Shown: positions 44,477 to 54,123, counted from the first letter of the stretch. The stretch is DNA of 64,000 nt from Chitinophaga japonensis (GCF_007830125.1 NZ_VLLG01000004.1:918326-982325); one strand, 5' to 3'. Translations and numbers: made by a program. The notes: generated from the sequence alone by a model not told the origin.

Positions 44477-45622
44477 TTAGTCAAGATGTACATCCACTAC
44501 CACGTTCAGGCCCGCACGCAGTTGCTTTACCACCGGGTCTGCCGGGTTGTCAAATTCTATTTTCACCGGGAGGCGCTGCACCACTTTCACGAAGTTGCCG
44601 GAAGCATTGTCCGGGGGCAGCAGGGCAAAGCGGGCGCCGGTAGCCGGTGAGAAAGAGGCCACATGCGCGTCCAGGTCCTTTTCGGGGAACGCATCCACAT
44701 GCACTTTTACCGCCTGTCCTACCTTCATTTTATCCAACTGCGTTTCCTTGAAATTGGCCACTACCCACACGGCATTGTCCAGTACAATGCTGAACAGGGA
44801 CTGCCCTGCCTGCAGGAACTGCCCGGACTGCACATATACCTTGGACACTTTTCCATCTTCCGCGGCAGTAATGGTGGCGTAGGACAGGTTCAGTTGCGCA
44901 TCCGCCAGTTCCGCCTCACGCTCCTTGATCACCGCTTCGGCAGCGCTGATCTGTTTGGCGGTAGCTGCGCTCTGGGAAGCTACTGCGCTGGTTTGCCGGG
45001 CGGCATAATCCTTCTGCTCCTGCAGTACCTGCAACTGGCGCTCCGCCGTTTGCTTGGCGGCCAGGGCCTGTTCATATTGCTGCTGGGTAATGGAGTGGTC
45101 CTTTATCAGGTTGGCGTAACGCTCATAGTCCTGGGAAGCGCGCCAGAGGTTCACTTTGGCGGCCTCTATCTGTGCGTCTACCGTGGCTACGTTGGCGCGG
45201 GAGGTCACAATATTGGCGCGGGATGCGCTGGTATTGGCCTGCGCCACGCCTGCATTGGCCTTTGCAGCGGCCAGGGCGGCTTCCGCCTGCTGTACGGCGA
45301 TCTGCAGGTCGCGGTCGTCCAGCACCACCAGGGTATCCCCTTTCTTCACATGCTGGTTGTCCTTTACCCTTACTTCCTTCACATAACCGCTCACACGGGG
45401 TATTACGGGGCTTACGTTGGCCTCTACCTGGGCATTGTCCGTTTCTTCATGATGCAGCGCGTGCACATACTTGGTGATGCCAAAGGCGCCGCCGCCGATG
45501 ATCAGCGCGGAAAGTATGATGATGAAACGCAGGTTCTTCTTTTTAGGCGCCCCGTTCTCCTGCGGGGAGCCGTTGCCTGTCTTATGGCTGGTAGATCTTA
45601 CTTCATTTACTTTTGTTTCCAT
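44477..45622 (-). CDS. EmrA-type membrane fusion protein (HlyD family)
   Basis: 381 residues. A cytoplasmic N-terminus and one anchor helix (LRFIIILSALIIGGGAFGI) are followed by a biotinyl-lipoyl domain (VIPRVSGYVKEVRVKDNQHV), a long alpha-helical hairpin (residues about 100-220, Ala- and Gln-rich) and a beta-barrel (GQFLQAGQSLFSIVLDNAVW). It links the inner-membrane pump EmrB to the outer-membrane channel. It starts 41 bases after the TolC-like gene. The substrate is unknown. Confidence 0.95.
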   Translation of the reverse strand: METKVNEVRSTSHKTGNGSPQENGAPKKKNLRFIIILSALIIGGGAFGITKYVHALHHEETDNAQVEANVSPVIPRVSGYVKEVRVKDNQHVKKGDTLVVLDDRDLQIAVQQAEAALAAAKANAGVAQANTSASRANIVTSRANVATVDAQIEAAKVNLWRASQDYERYANLIKDHSITQQQYEQALAAKQTAERQLQVLQEQKDYAARQTSAVASQSAATAKQISAAEAVIKEREAELADAQLNLSYATITAAEDGKVSKVYVQSGQFLQAGQSLFSIVLDNAVWVVANFKETQLDKMKVGQAVKVHVDAFPEKDLDAHVASFSPATGARFALLPPDNASGNFVKVVQRLPVKIEFDNPADPVVKQLRAGLNVVVDVHLD

Positions 45623-45663
45623 AAAGACCTTGATGTTTGTTGGTTTAGTTGCTTTAAATATCC

Positions 45664-47013
45664 TCAGTTTTGCTCGCTCAGCACGCCGGCAGTTTCCAGC
45701 AGCTTGTTGTAGGCCACTACCGCATCTGCTTTCGCCGAAGTGTAGTTCAGTTTGGCCTGCAGGTCTGCCACGTCCGCTTCCAGCAGGTCGGTGGTGGTAG
45801 CCAGGCTGTTATCGTGCTTGTTCTTCGTAATACGGTAGTTCTCGTCTGCCTGTTCGATCGCTTTCTGGTACATGTCTATCTTTTTCCGGCTTACCACGTA
45901 GTTCTCATAAGCCCGGTTCACCTGCAGGTGAATGTCGTCCGTCAGCATTGCTTCATTGATCTGCACCGCATGCAGTTGGTTCTTTGCATTTTCCACCCTG
46001 GAGCCGGCTTTCCACAGGGAGGACAGGTTGTATTTCAGCCCGATGCCCACGTTCACCGCATTGGTCACGGTCAGCACTTCGGGAATGTCTGCCGCTACGT
46101 AACCACCGGTCAGCGCCAGGGAGGGAAAGTAATCCGCTTTGGCGGATTTGATGCCTGCAAAGGCGGCCTTTTCATGCGCCTGCAGGGAAGCGGCGTCCTT
46201 GCGCTTTTGCAGGGCCAGTTGCTCCCATTCCGTTACGCTCCTGCCATCTGCGCCCGCTACCGCCTGCGCCAGGAAATTCGTGTCCAGCTCCAGGCCGGTA
46301 TCTTCCGGGAGGCCCAGCATAATGTTCATATTGATGCGGGCTATCTTCAGATCACTTTCCGCCTGCGTGAGCGCCACTTCTATATTGGACTGCTGTAATT
46401 GTGCTTTAAGGAGATCGTTGCGGGCCAGTATGCCGTTCTTTTCCATGTTGGTAAAATCGGCTACCCGCTGCTGCGATTGCTTCAGGTTTTCGCGTACCAG
46501 GTTCACCGCTACGGTCGCTTTATACAGGTTGCTGTATGCTGCAATGGTGTTCTGTATCACCTCCTCGCGGTCGCGGTCTGCATCCAGTTTGGCGGCCTGC
46601 GCCAGGTAACGGGCGGATTCCTTACCGGCCTGTATCCTGAAACCGGAAAAGAGCGGTACGGATACGGTGGCCATCCCGTAAGCCAACTGGCTTACATCCG
46701 GGGTAGTGCTGCCACCGCCGCTGTTGCCATCCGATTCCATTTTCATATTTATATTAGGCCGGTTCACGCGCAGGTAGGAGCCGGACAGGCTGGCTTCCGG
46801 CAGTTGCTGCGCATTGGCATCCTTTACTGCGTTGGTGGCCTCGGTAATTTTGGTGCGGTTCAACTGCAACTGCTTGCTGTTCTTCAGGCTCAGCGCTATC
46901 GCATCGTGCAGGGTAAGACTTCTGCTGTCCTGCGCCTGCACGGGCGCAGCGGCCAGCAGCCACATGCCCAGGGCTATCATGAATAACGATCCGTATATGC
47001 TTTTAAGGTTCAT
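45664..47013 (-). CDS. TolC-family outer-membrane efflux protein
   Basis: 449 residues with a signal peptide (MIALGMWLLAAAPVQAQ) and the long helical repeats of outer-membrane efflux channels (LTLHDAIALSLKNSKQLQLN; VQINEAMLTDDIHLQVNRAY). It ends in a helical stretch, KLLETAGVLSEQN. As a trimer it would form the exit duct for the EmrAB-like pump encoded downstream. Its start overlaps the tetR stop by 11 bases, so production is coupled to the repressor. Confidence 0.93.
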   Translation of the reverse strand: MNLKSIYGSLFMIALGMWLLAAAPVQAQDSRSLTLHDAIALSLKNSKQLQLNRTKITEATNAVKDANAQQLPEASLSGSYLRVNRPNINMKMESDGNSGGGSTTPDVSQLAYGMATVSVPLFSGFRIQAGKESARYLAQAAKLDADRDREEVIQNTIAAYSNLYKATVAVNLVRENLKQSQQRVADFTNMEKNGILARNDLLKAQLQQSNIEVALTQAESDLKIARINMNIMLGLPEDTGLELDTNFLAQAVAGADGRSVTEWEQLALQKRKDAASLQAHEKAAFAGIKSAKADYFPSLALTGGYVAADIPEVLTVTNAVNVGIGLKYNLSSLWKAGSRVENAKNQLHAVQINEAMLTDDIHLQVNRAYENYVVSRKKIDMYQKAIEQADENYRITKNKHDNSLATTTDLLEADVADLQAKLNYTSAKADAVVAYNKLLETAGVLSEQN

Positions 47014-47629
47014 GTGTTAATACGACTTTAAACATTTTTTTCAAGTGGTTGCTTACTTTCTCTCTCAGGTGCTCACGGAACTTTTCATCTGTCATCTGCT
47101 CCATGTTCCACATTTTCCGCAGAAAATTCTGGGAGATCGTGATATGGTTGGTAGTGCCTACAATGGTGTTCACCAGCATCAGCGGGTCCAGGTCGCTTAC
47201 AAAAGCGCCCTTCTTCTGCCCTTCCGTGATCAGTTTCTTCACCATCTCGTACATCTGCTTTTTTACATCCGTGATCAGGTCCGTAGGAATGCCTTCTTCT
47301 GTCGCCTGCGCTCTTACCATCATCCTGCAGAAATGAGGCCGCTCGGAAATTCTCGCCACGAACAGGTCTATCAACCGGTTCATTTTCTCCAGTGGAGCCA
47401 GGTGCTTGTCCTTTACCAGTTCATCCAGTCCTGTCTTTACATCCAAAATGCGTTTCAGAAAAATCGATTCTATCAACCGCTCCTTTGACCCGAAATAATA
47501 GGATATCATAGCAATGTTCACATCTGCCTCCTGCGCAATATCCCTTACAGACGCCCCATGAAACCCACGCATCGCAAACAGCCGTTCCGCCGTTTCCAGT
47601 ATCTGTAATTGTTTTTGATTGAAGTCCAT
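47003..47629 (-). CDS. TetR-family repressor of the efflux operon
   Basis: 208 residues from the ATG at 47629, preceded by GGAGG; the frame is open upstream to 47725, but those codons cover the promoter. The N-terminal helix-turn-helix is typical (ILETAERLFAMRGFHGASVR; DIAQEADVNIAMISYYFGSK). The C-terminal helices form the ligand pocket and dimer interface. It leads the operon with the TolC, EmrA and EmrB genes and probably represses it until a pump substrate binds. An inverted repeat overlaps the promoter upstream, supporting autoregulation. Confidence 0.93.
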   Translation of the reverse strand: MDFNQKQLQILETAERLFAMRGFHGASVRDIAQEADVNIAMISYYFGSKERLIESIFLKRILDVKTGLDELVKDKHLAPLEKMNRLIDLFVARISERPHFCRMMVRAQATEEGIPTDLITDVKKQMYEMVKKLITEGQKKGAFVSDLDPLMLVNTIVGTTNHITISQNFLRKMWNMEQMTDEKFREHLREKVSNHLKKMFKVVLTHEP

Positions 47630-47671
47630 TATCGCTCCCTCCGTTGATTTCAAAACATCATTATTAAATGC

Positions 47672-47733
47672 CTGTTTAAACAGTTGTTCTAAACACAAAA
47701 TTAAACGTTTGTTTAGTTTAAACAAATGTTTAA
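47672..47733 (-). promoter_or_regulatory. Promoter and TetR-type operators of the efflux operon
   Basis: On the minus strand TTTG (47726-47723), exactly 19 nt, then TAATTTTG (47703-47696), a full Bacteroidota promoter match. An inverted repeat with arms ttaaacgtttgttta and its near-complement at the right (47701-47733) covers both elements. A 12-bp palindrome, ctgtttaaacag, at 47672-47683 lies just past the predicted start of transcription. Confidence 0.7.
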
Positions 47734-47927
47734 TTGAATTTTTTTAATACTAATATGTAAATAATTGGTTCAACGATATGCTACATTTAGCAGCAGTCCT
47801 GCAATAAAACGAGGAAAATATTCTACTCCCCTCCTCTCCAAATGGGCCCGCTACCCTACTCCTGCCTGAATGGCGCATTAATTGAGGCTGTAACCATATC
47901 GTTCAATACTACCAAACCGATCCATTT

Positions 47928-48917
47928 ATGCAACCCAGACTGAAAATTTTAACCTGGCACGTGCACGGCAGTTACCTGTATTACCTCTCGCAGGGCAACT
48001 ATGATATATACCTGCCCACGGATGAAGCCCGCACGGAAGGCTACATCGGCAGAGGCGCCACCTTTCCCTTTGGCGATCATGTGCGGGAGATACCCGTACG
48101 GGATATACCACATACGCAATTCGATTGTATCCTGTTCCAGCACGCCCGTCATTACCAGACCGACCAGTACGAGATACTGTCACCGGCGCAGCGGCAACTG
48201 CCCAGGATATACCTGGAGCATGATCCGCCACGGCAACATCCTACAGATACCCGCCATATCGTAGACGACCCGGACATGCTGCTGGTGCATGTCACCCATT
48301 TCAATAAACTGATGTGGGACAATAACCGCACCCCGGCCGTGGTAATAGAACATGGCGTTATGGTGCCGGAGCAGGTGCGCTATACCGGCCAACTGGAGCG
48401 GGGCATCGTGGTGGTGAATAACCTGGCTAAAAGAGGACGCCGCCTGGGATGCGACATCTTCCAGGAAGCAGCTACGCGCGTGCCGCTGGACCTGGTAGGC
48501 ATGAACGCGGACGAGTTGGGCGGGCTGGGCGAGATCGCGCCTACCGAGCTGCCCGAATTCAGCAGCCAGTACCGCTTCTTTTTCCATCCCATCCGTTATA
48601 CCAGCCTGGGCCTGGCCGTGTGCGAGGCCATGATGCTGGGCATACCGGTAGTAGGCCTGGCTACCACGGAGCTGGCCACTATTATCCGCAACGGGCATTC
48701 AGGATTTATTGACACAGACCCGGACGCGCTGGTGGCAAAAATGCAATTGCTGCTGGAAAATCCCGTGCTGGCCGCCCGCATCGGCGCGGAAGGACGCAGG
48801 ATAGCGCAGCGGCGCTTCAACATAGCACGTTTTACCCGGGAATGGGAACAGGTGTTCCGTACAGCCGTGAGCACCCCTAGTAGTTCATCAAAAAAACATA
48901 CGAATGCAACAGTCTAA
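47928..48917 (+). CDS. Glycosyltransferase, GT4-like (GT-B fold)
   Basis: 329 residues. The C-terminal half carries the GT4-type donor-binding block (FFFHPIRYTSLGLAVCEAMM; LGIPVVGLATTELATII; GHSGFIDTDPDALVAKM), with the acidic EAM region that contacts the nucleotide sugar. The N-terminal lobe is short and divergent (ILTWHVHGSYLYYLSQGNYD). It is the first of five rightward genes packed with overlaps and probably adds a sugar to an LPS core or another surface glycan. The 3' end overlaps the next gene by 14 bases. The sugar and acceptor are unknown. Confidence 0.88.
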   Translation: MQPRLKILTWHVHGSYLYYLSQGNYDIYLPTDEARTEGYIGRGATFPFGDHVREIPVRDIPHTQFDCILFQHARHYQTDQYEILSPAQRQLPRIYLEHDPPRQHPTDTRHIVDDPDMLLVHVTHFNKLMWDNNRTPAVVIEHGVMVPEQVRYTGQLERGIVVVNNLAKRGRRLGCDIFQEAATRVPLDLVGMNADELGGLGEIAPTELPEFSSQYRFFFHPIRYTSLGLAVCEAMMLGIPVVGLATTELATIIRNGHSGFIDTDPDALVAKMQLLLENPVLAARIGAEGRRIAQRRFNIARFTREWEQVFRTAVSTPSSSSKKHTNATV

Positions 48918-49626
48918 TGGAAAAGTAATACTGGTCACCGGTGGCGCGCAGGGCCTGGGCAAAGCCATCAGCGCCACGCTGGCGCAGGAGCACACCGTGA
49001 TCATCGGGGATGTGCAGGAAGACAAGATGGTGATGCTGGCCAGACAATTACAGGAAAATAACGGCAATGCCTATCCGCTACGGCTGGACGTAGGCAATGA
49101 AGACAGCGTGAAAGAGGTGATCAGCGAGATCGCGGAAAAATTCGGGCGCCTGGATGCACTGATCAACAATGCCGGCGTGGACTTCACCAAACCGATCATG
49201 GAAATGACCGCTGCCGAGTGGGACCTGGTGATGACCGTAAACCTGCGCGGCCCTTTCCTGACCAGCAAATACGCCCTGCCGGTAATGGCTAAGCAGGGCG
49301 GCGGGCATATCATTAATGTAGTATCTACCGCCAGCCTGCGTGCATGGCCGGAAGCCTCCGCCTACCATGCCAGCAAATGGGGCCTGCGGGGCTTTACCCA
49401 GGCGCTGTTTACCGAAGCGCGCCGGCATAATATCAAGGTAACAGCCGTGATTGCCGGTGGCATGAAAACGCCCTTCCTGCTGGACCGCTTCCCGGACATC
49501 GACCAGACCAAGCTGCAGGACCCGGAAAACGTAGCCGGCAATATCAAGTACCTGCTGCAGGGCCCTGCGGAAACCGCTGTACCGGAGATCATGGTGATAC
49601 CACTGCAGGAAACCTCCTGGCCCTGA
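48904..49626 (+). CDS. Short-chain dehydrogenase/reductase (SDR)
   Basis: 240 residues with the classical SDR signature: VILVTGGAQGLGKAISATL for NAD(P), DALINNAGVDF, and the catalytic Ser in VSTASLRAWPEAS with Tyr and Lys in AYHASKWGL. It overlaps the preceding glycosyltransferase by 14 bases and precedes a heptosyltransferase-like gene by 28, so it belongs to the same operon. A role in making or modifying a nucleotide-activated sugar for this pathway is inferred from context only. Confidence 0.92.
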   Translation: MQQSNGKVILVTGGAQGLGKAISATLAQEHTVIIGDVQEDKMVMLARQLQENNGNAYPLRLDVGNEDSVKEVISEIAEKFGRLDALINNAGVDFTKPIMEMTAAEWDLVMTVNLRGPFLTSKYALPVMAKQGGGHIINVVSTASLRAWPEASAYHASKWGLRGFTQALFTEARRHNIKVTAVIAGGMKTPFLLDRFPDIDQTKLQDPENVAGNIKYLLQGPAETAVPEIMVIPLQETSWP

Positions 49627-49654
49627 GAACAGCTATCAGCTCAAATAGATTGCT

Positions 49655-50737
49655 ATGAAGAAAATTGCAGTACTGCGCGCCAATGCGCTGGGCGATTTCA
49701 TATTTGCGCTGCCGGCGCTCAGCGCATTGCGGGAAACCTTTCCCGATCACGAGATCGTATACCTGGGAAAAAAGATGCACCGGGATTTTCTCTGCGGCCG
49801 GCCCGGCCCGGTAGACCGGGTGATCGTAGTGCCCCCCTACCCCGGTGTGGGCGAAGCGGAAAATTACGAGCCCGATCCGGAACAGGTCAATGCCTTCTTC
49901 CGGCAAATGCGGGAAGAACAGTTTGATATCGCCATCCAGATGCATGGCGGTGGCGGGTTCTCCAACCCCTTTCTGCAGCAACTGGGCGCAGGGCAAACGG
50001 TGGGGCTGCAGGCGCCGGATGCGCCGCCGCTGGACATTTCCATTCCCTACATCATTTACTACAGCGAGATACTCCGCTACCTCGAGGTGGTGTCCTACCT
50101 CGGCGCTACTACCCGGAACCTCGTGCCGGTAGTGAATATCATGGAAAAAGATATCCGGGAAGCGCGGCAGGTAATGCAACCGCATGACGGAAGCCCGGTA
50201 GCGGTGATCCATCCTGGCGCCACAGACCCGCGCCGGCACTGGCCGGCCGTGAACTTCGCCAGGGTGGCGGACTACCTGGTGAGCGCAGGATACACGGTAT
50301 ATATCAACGGCCTCCCGGAAGAAGCGTACCTCGTTAACGGCATACTGCAGAACATGCAGCAGCGGTCAGGCGCGCACAGCCTTTGCGGAAAGCTTTCCAT
50401 CTGCGGGCTGGCCGGCCTCCTGTCCCTGGCGGACATTGTAGTTTCCAACGACTCCGGTCCCCTGCACCTGGCCTATGCGCTGCGCATTCCGGCAGTGGGC
50501 ATTTACTGGGTAGGCAATATGATCACCGGTACGCCCATGACCAGCGCCATCAACCGGCCGCTCATATCATGGACCACCCGCTGCCCGCTCTGCGGACTGG
50601 AAGCCAGCCGCCTGAAAAGCGGCATCTCCGAATGTCGGCACCATGCATCTTTTGTGGCGGACGTGAGCGTAGACGATGTACTGCAAGCCGTGCAGGATCT
50701 CACAGGAGCAGCGTACAAGCTTAAAGCCGTAGTATAA
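49655..50737 (+). CDS. Glycosyltransferase family 9 (heptosyltransferase-like), first copy
   Basis: 360 residues. ALGDFIFALPALSALRETFP at the N-terminus, VAVIHPGATDPRRHWPAVNF in the middle and VVSNDSGPLHLAYALRIPAV in the C-terminal lobe are the GT9 hallmarks shared with ADP-heptose:LPS heptosyltransferases. The C-terminus has a cysteine-histidine cluster (TTRCPLCGLEASRL; SECRHHASF) that might bind a metal. The stop overlaps the next start as TAATG. The cluster suggests assembly of an LPS core or a related glycan; the donor sugar is not determined. Confidence 0.93.
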   Translation: MKKIAVLRANALGDFIFALPALSALRETFPDHEIVYLGKKMHRDFLCGRPGPVDRVIVVPPYPGVGEAENYEPDPEQVNAFFRQMREEQFDIAIQMHGGGGFSNPFLQQLGAGQTVGLQAPDAPPLDISIPYIIYYSEILRYLEVVSYLGATTRNLVPVVNIMEKDIREARQVMQPHDGSPVAVIHPGATDPRRHWPAVNFARVADYLVSAGYTVYINGLPEEAYLVNGILQNMQQRSGAHSLCGKLSICGLAGLLSLADIVVSNDSGPLHLAYALRIPAVGIYWVGNMITGTPMTSAINRPLISWTTRCPLCGLEASRLKSGISECRHHASFVADVSVDDVLQAVQDLTGAAYKLKAVV

Positions 50738-51771
50738 TGGACAACCTGAAGAAGATAGCCGTGCTCAGGGCTTTGCAACTGGGCGATATGCTTTGTATGA
50801 TACCCGCGGTAAGAGCGGTCAAAAACGCCTGGCCGGAAGCGGCCATCACCCTGGTGGGCCTTCCCTGGCAACAGGCGTTCGCGGACAGGTTCCGGCATTA
50901 TTTCAGCGGTTTCCTGCCCTTTCCCGGATGGCCGGGGCTGCCGGAACAGGAAGCTGCGCCCGCGGCAGTAGCCCGTTTCCTGCTGCAGGCCCAGGAACAG
51001 CAGTTTGACCTGGTGCTGCAGATGCAGGGAGACGGTACGCATACCAACGATTGCTGCCAACTGATGGGCGGCCGGAAAATGGCCGGCCGGCGGCTGGAAG
51101 GACATTACTGCCCGGACGAAAAACTTTTCCCGGTAATGACGGAAAGCGAACATGAGATCCTGCGCCTGCTGCGCATTGTGGAAGCCCTGGACATACCCCT
51201 GCAGGGCACGGCGCTGGAGTTTCCCATTTCCTCCACGGAATACGCGCAGGCTAACCGGCTCATGCAGCAACTGCAGTTGCAGCCGGGTCAGTACATCTGC
51301 CTGCACCCCGGCGCCAGGGACCCGCGGCGGCGCTGGCCGCCCGCACACTTTGCCCGCATGGGCGATGCATTGGCCGCCCGCGGATACCGCGTGCTCATTA
51401 CCGGCTCAGCGGAGGAACAAGCGCTGACACAGGCGGTAGCGGAACAGATGCAATACCGCGCCACCGACCTGGTGGCGCTGGCCGGGCAAACCGGCATCGG
51501 CGAGCTGGCCGCGCTGATACAGCACAGCGCCGGCCTGTTAAGCAATGATACGGGCGTATCACACATTGCGGCAGCACTGGAAGTGCCCAGCGTGATCATC
51601 TTCTCTCCCTACTCCGATCCGGGCCGCTGGGCGCCGCTCAACCAGGCGCTGCATACAGCCGTGCCGGCCGGGAAGGCGCATGATCTGGCATATGTATTGG
51701 AGACTATTGAAAGCAGGATACCGTTAAACACCAAAAACCATGAGCGTCTCCGTTCTTATTCCGACATATAA
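50737..51771 (+). CDS. Glycosyltransferase family 9 (heptosyltransferase-like), second copy
   Basis: 344 residues, similar in plan to the gene before it: ALQLGDMLCMIPAVRAVKNA at the start, YICLHPGARDPRRRWPPAHF in the middle and GLLSNDTGVSHIAAALEVPS near the end. It lacks the cysteine cluster of the first copy. Two consecutive GT9 enzymes often add successive heptoses. Its start is coupled to the first copy by a one-base overlap, and its last 32 bases overlap the following GT2 gene. Confidence 0.93.
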   Translation: MDNLKKIAVLRALQLGDMLCMIPAVRAVKNAWPEAAITLVGLPWQQAFADRFRHYFSGFLPFPGWPGLPEQEAAPAAVARFLLQAQEQQFDLVLQMQGDGTHTNDCCQLMGGRKMAGRRLEGHYCPDEKLFPVMTESEHEILRLLRIVEALDIPLQGTALEFPISSTEYAQANRLMQQLQLQPGQYICLHPGARDPRRRWPPAHFARMGDALAARGYRVLITGSAEEQALTQAVAEQMQYRATDLVALAGQTGIGELAALIQHSAGLLSNDTGVSHIAAALEVPSVIIFSPYSDPGRWAPLNQALHTAVPAGKAHDLAYVLETIESRIPLNTKNHERLRSYSDI

Positions 51772-52540
51772 CCGTATTACCGCACTGGCGGCCACTTTAA
51801 CCGCCCTTTCCGCACAAAGCTTCCATGACTTTCATGTAATAGTGGCCGACCAGGGAGCAACGCCGGCCGCCAGCCATCCTACCATTCAAACGATCTGCCG
51901 CATACTGGAACTGCACGGCCACCCGGTACAGTTGTTGCAAAACCTGCCCCGGCGCGGCATGGCGCAGCAACGGCAGTTCCTGCTGGAGCATGCAAAGGGG
52001 GATTATGCCCTTTTCCTGGATGATGACGTGATACTGGAGCCGGATGCGCTGGAGAAAATGACCACCGCCATTGCACAGGAGGCATGCGGATTTGCGGGCA
52101 TGGCCCTGATAGGCCTGGGATACCGCCATGACGTGCGCCCGGCGGAACAGCGCATAGAGCTGTGGGACGGCCCGGTGGCCCCTGAAACCGTAAAGCCAGG
52201 CACTCCCGCGTGGGAAAGGCACAAGCTGCACAATGCCGCCAACATCCTGCATACGGCCGAAAAGCTGCATTGCAGCAACGGGCATTTGCAGAAATACAAA
52301 GTAGCCTGGATTGGCGGCTGCGTGCTGTATGATACGCAGAAGCTGCGCGAAGTAGGAGGCTTTGATTTCTGGGAGCAACTGCCCGCCGCGCATTGTGGGG
52401 AAGACGTGCTGGCGCAACTGCGCCTGATGGAAAAATACGGCGGCTTCGGCCTCATCCCCTCCGGCGCTTACCACCAGGAGCTGCCTACCACCATTAATGA
52501 CCGGAAGGTGAATGCGCCGGTGTTTTTGGAAGGCGCGTAA
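51740..52540 (+). CDS. Glycosyltransferase family 2
   Basis: 266 residues with the GT-A fold. MSVSVLIPTYNRITALAATL is the N-terminal nucleotide-binding motif, and GDYALFLDDDVILEPDALEK holds the DDD metal-binding residues. HCGEDVLAQLRLMEKYGGF gives the catalytic acidic region. It overlaps the upstream GT9 gene by 32 bases, and no terminator is seen before the convergent tryptophanase gene four bases away. It probably extends the same surface glycan. Confidence 0.92.
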   Translation: MSVSVLIPTYNRITALAATLTALSAQSFHDFHVIVADQGATPAASHPTIQTICRILELHGHPVQLLQNLPRRGMAQQRQFLLEHAKGDYALFLDDDVILEPDALEKMTTAIAQEACGFAGMALIGLGYRHDVRPAEQRIELWDGPVAPETVKPGTPAWERHKLHNAANILHTAEKLHCSNGHLQKYKVAWIGGCVLYDTQKLREVGGFDFWEQLPAAHCGEDVLAQLRLMEKYGGFGLIPSGAYHQELPTTINDRKVNAPVFLEGA

Positions 52541-52544
52541 AAGA

Positions 52545-53918
52545 TTACCCTACCGGCTCAAATTGCGCTGTAAAATGCCGTAATAACGGTGTCTCATATA
52601 CGATCTTGTATCCTTTGATGCGGTCCCGCTGCCGGAACACTTCCACGATCACTTCCGCTACGTAGTCAATATGGCTCTGGGTGTACACCCGCCTGGGAAT
52701 GGCCAGGCGTACCAGCTCCATCTGCGCCGGCACCAGCGATCCGTCCGCCGCATATTTACCGAACATCACGGAGCCTATTTCCACCCCGCGCACACCGCCT
52801 TCCGCATACAGCGCTCCGCAAAGGGCCTGGCCCGGGTACTCGTGCACCGGGATGTGGGGCAGGAAAGCTTTCGCATCCAGGTAAATGGCATGCCCGCCGG
52901 CCGGTTTGATATAGGGCACGCCGGCGGCATCCAGCTTCTCCCCGATGTATTCCACGCTGCGGATGCGGTACTGCAGGTAGTCCTCATGCAGCACTTCCTC
53001 CAGCCCGATGGCAATCGCTTCCAGGTCGCGGCCGGCCAGCCCCCCGTAAGTGGGAAAGCCCTCCGTAATGATCAGCAGGTTGCGGCATTCCATGGCCAGT
53101 TGCTCATCGCGCATGGCCAGGAAACCGCCGATGTTGGCGAACGCATCCTTCTTGGCGCTCATGGTGCAGCCGTCGGCATAGGAGAACAGCTCCTGCGCAA
53201 TGGCCAGCACCGGCTTGTCCGCATATCCCGGCTCCCGCTTCCTGATGAAATAACAGTTCTCTGCAAAACGGCAGGCGTCAATGAACAGGCGGATGCCATA
53301 ACGGTCGCAGACGGCCCTCACCGCGCGCACATTCTCCATGCTCACGGGCTGTCCGCCCCCGGAGTTGTTGGTAACGGTAATGATCACCATAGGGATATGC
53401 TCCGCACCCTTTTCCCGGATGAACTGCTCCAGCGCCGCCACGTCCATATTGCCCTTGAAAGGCGCTACCAGTGCCGGCTGCTTTCCTTCCGCGCAGAGCA
53501 GGTCCACCCCTTCCGCCCCGGAAAATTCAATATTGGCCCGGGTGGTGTCAAACAGGGTATTGCTCACAAAATACTTTCCCCTGCCGCCGGTAATGCTGAA
53601 GAGTATCTTCTCCGCCGCCCGGCCCTGGTGGGTGGGAATGATGTAAGGCATACCGGTAATATTGCGCACAGTGCTTTCAAAGCGGAAAAAGCTCTCGCTG
53701 CCGGCATAGCTTTCGTCCCCGCGCATAACGCCCGCCCACTGCTCGCTGCTCATGGCGCTGGTGCCGCTGTCTGTGAGCAGGTCAATGATCACGTTGCGGG
53801 CATGGATCAGGAAGGGATTGTAATGCGCTTCCTGCAGGATACGGATACGTTCCTCGCGGGTGGTGAAATAGATGGGTTCTACGGATTTTATCTTAAAAGG
53901 TTCTATGATCGTTTGCAT
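52545..53918 (-). CDS. tnaA: Tryptophanase (tryptophan indole-lyase)
   Basis: 457 residues of the PLP-dependent beta-eliminating lyase family. DLLTDSGTSAMSSEQWAGVM, IPTHQGRAAEK, TNNSGGGQPVSMENVRAV and SYADGCTMSAKKDAFANIGG are characteristic, with Lys257 as the likely PLP lysine. Tyrosine phenol-lyase is the close alternative. I prefer tryptophanase because RGVEIGSVMFGK matches the VEIGS block of TnaA, whereas tyrosine phenol-lyases have MERG there. The reaction yields indole, pyruvate and ammonia. No tnaC-like leader or tryptophan permease lies beside it. Confidence 0.88.
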   Translation of the reverse strand: MQTIIEPFKIKSVEPIYFTTREERIRILQEAHYNPFLIHARNVIIDLLTDSGTSAMSSEQWAGVMRGDESYAGSESFFRFESTVRNITGMPYIIPTHQGRAAEKILFSITGGRGKYFVSNTLFDTTRANIEFSGAEGVDLLCAEGKQPALVAPFKGNMDVAALEQFIREKGAEHIPMVIITVTNNSGGGQPVSMENVRAVRAVCDRYGIRLFIDACRFAENCYFIRKREPGYADKPVLAIAQELFSYADGCTMSAKKDAFANIGGFLAMRDEQLAMECRNLLIITEGFPTYGGLAGRDLEAIAIGLEEVLHEDYLQYRIRSVEYIGEKLDAAGVPYIKPAGGHAIYLDAKAFLPHIPVHEYPGQALCGALYAEGGVRGVEIGSVMFGKYAADGSLVPAQMELVRLAIPRRVYTQSHIDYVAEVIVEVFRQRDRIKGYKIVYETPLLRHFTAQFEPVG

Positions 53919-54123
53919 ACGAAATATCGGGTTTTAAATACAGGTATAACAGGACAACCCCTTGCGGAGCGCCATTGTTCAGTGAAAGCAATAATAAACG
54001 GGTAGCAGTGCCGCGGCAGGTGCGGCAGCGGGCGGGTCAGGTGGGGCTTTTTATGATATTCTTCCACAGGTTCATACCCGCGAAAATAGGGAATTATTGG
54101 TTAAATGGGCGGGGGCCTGATGG
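53919..54123. other. Upstream region of tnaA
   Basis: About 200 bases without a gene. It should hold the tnaA promoter, but I found no TAnnTTTG match and no leader peptide. The neighbouring 54124-54200 is a repeat. Confidence 0.4.

Noticed and set aside
42882..47013. Considered EmrAB/TolC as the exporter of the double-glycine peptide
   Set aside because: Double-glycine leaders require a C39 peptidase domain, which neither the MFS pump nor the adaptor has, and the genes are 14 kb apart.
52671..54005. Plus-strand open frame of 444 codons
   Set aside because: Antisense to tnaA, which is fully supported by PLP-lyase motifs.
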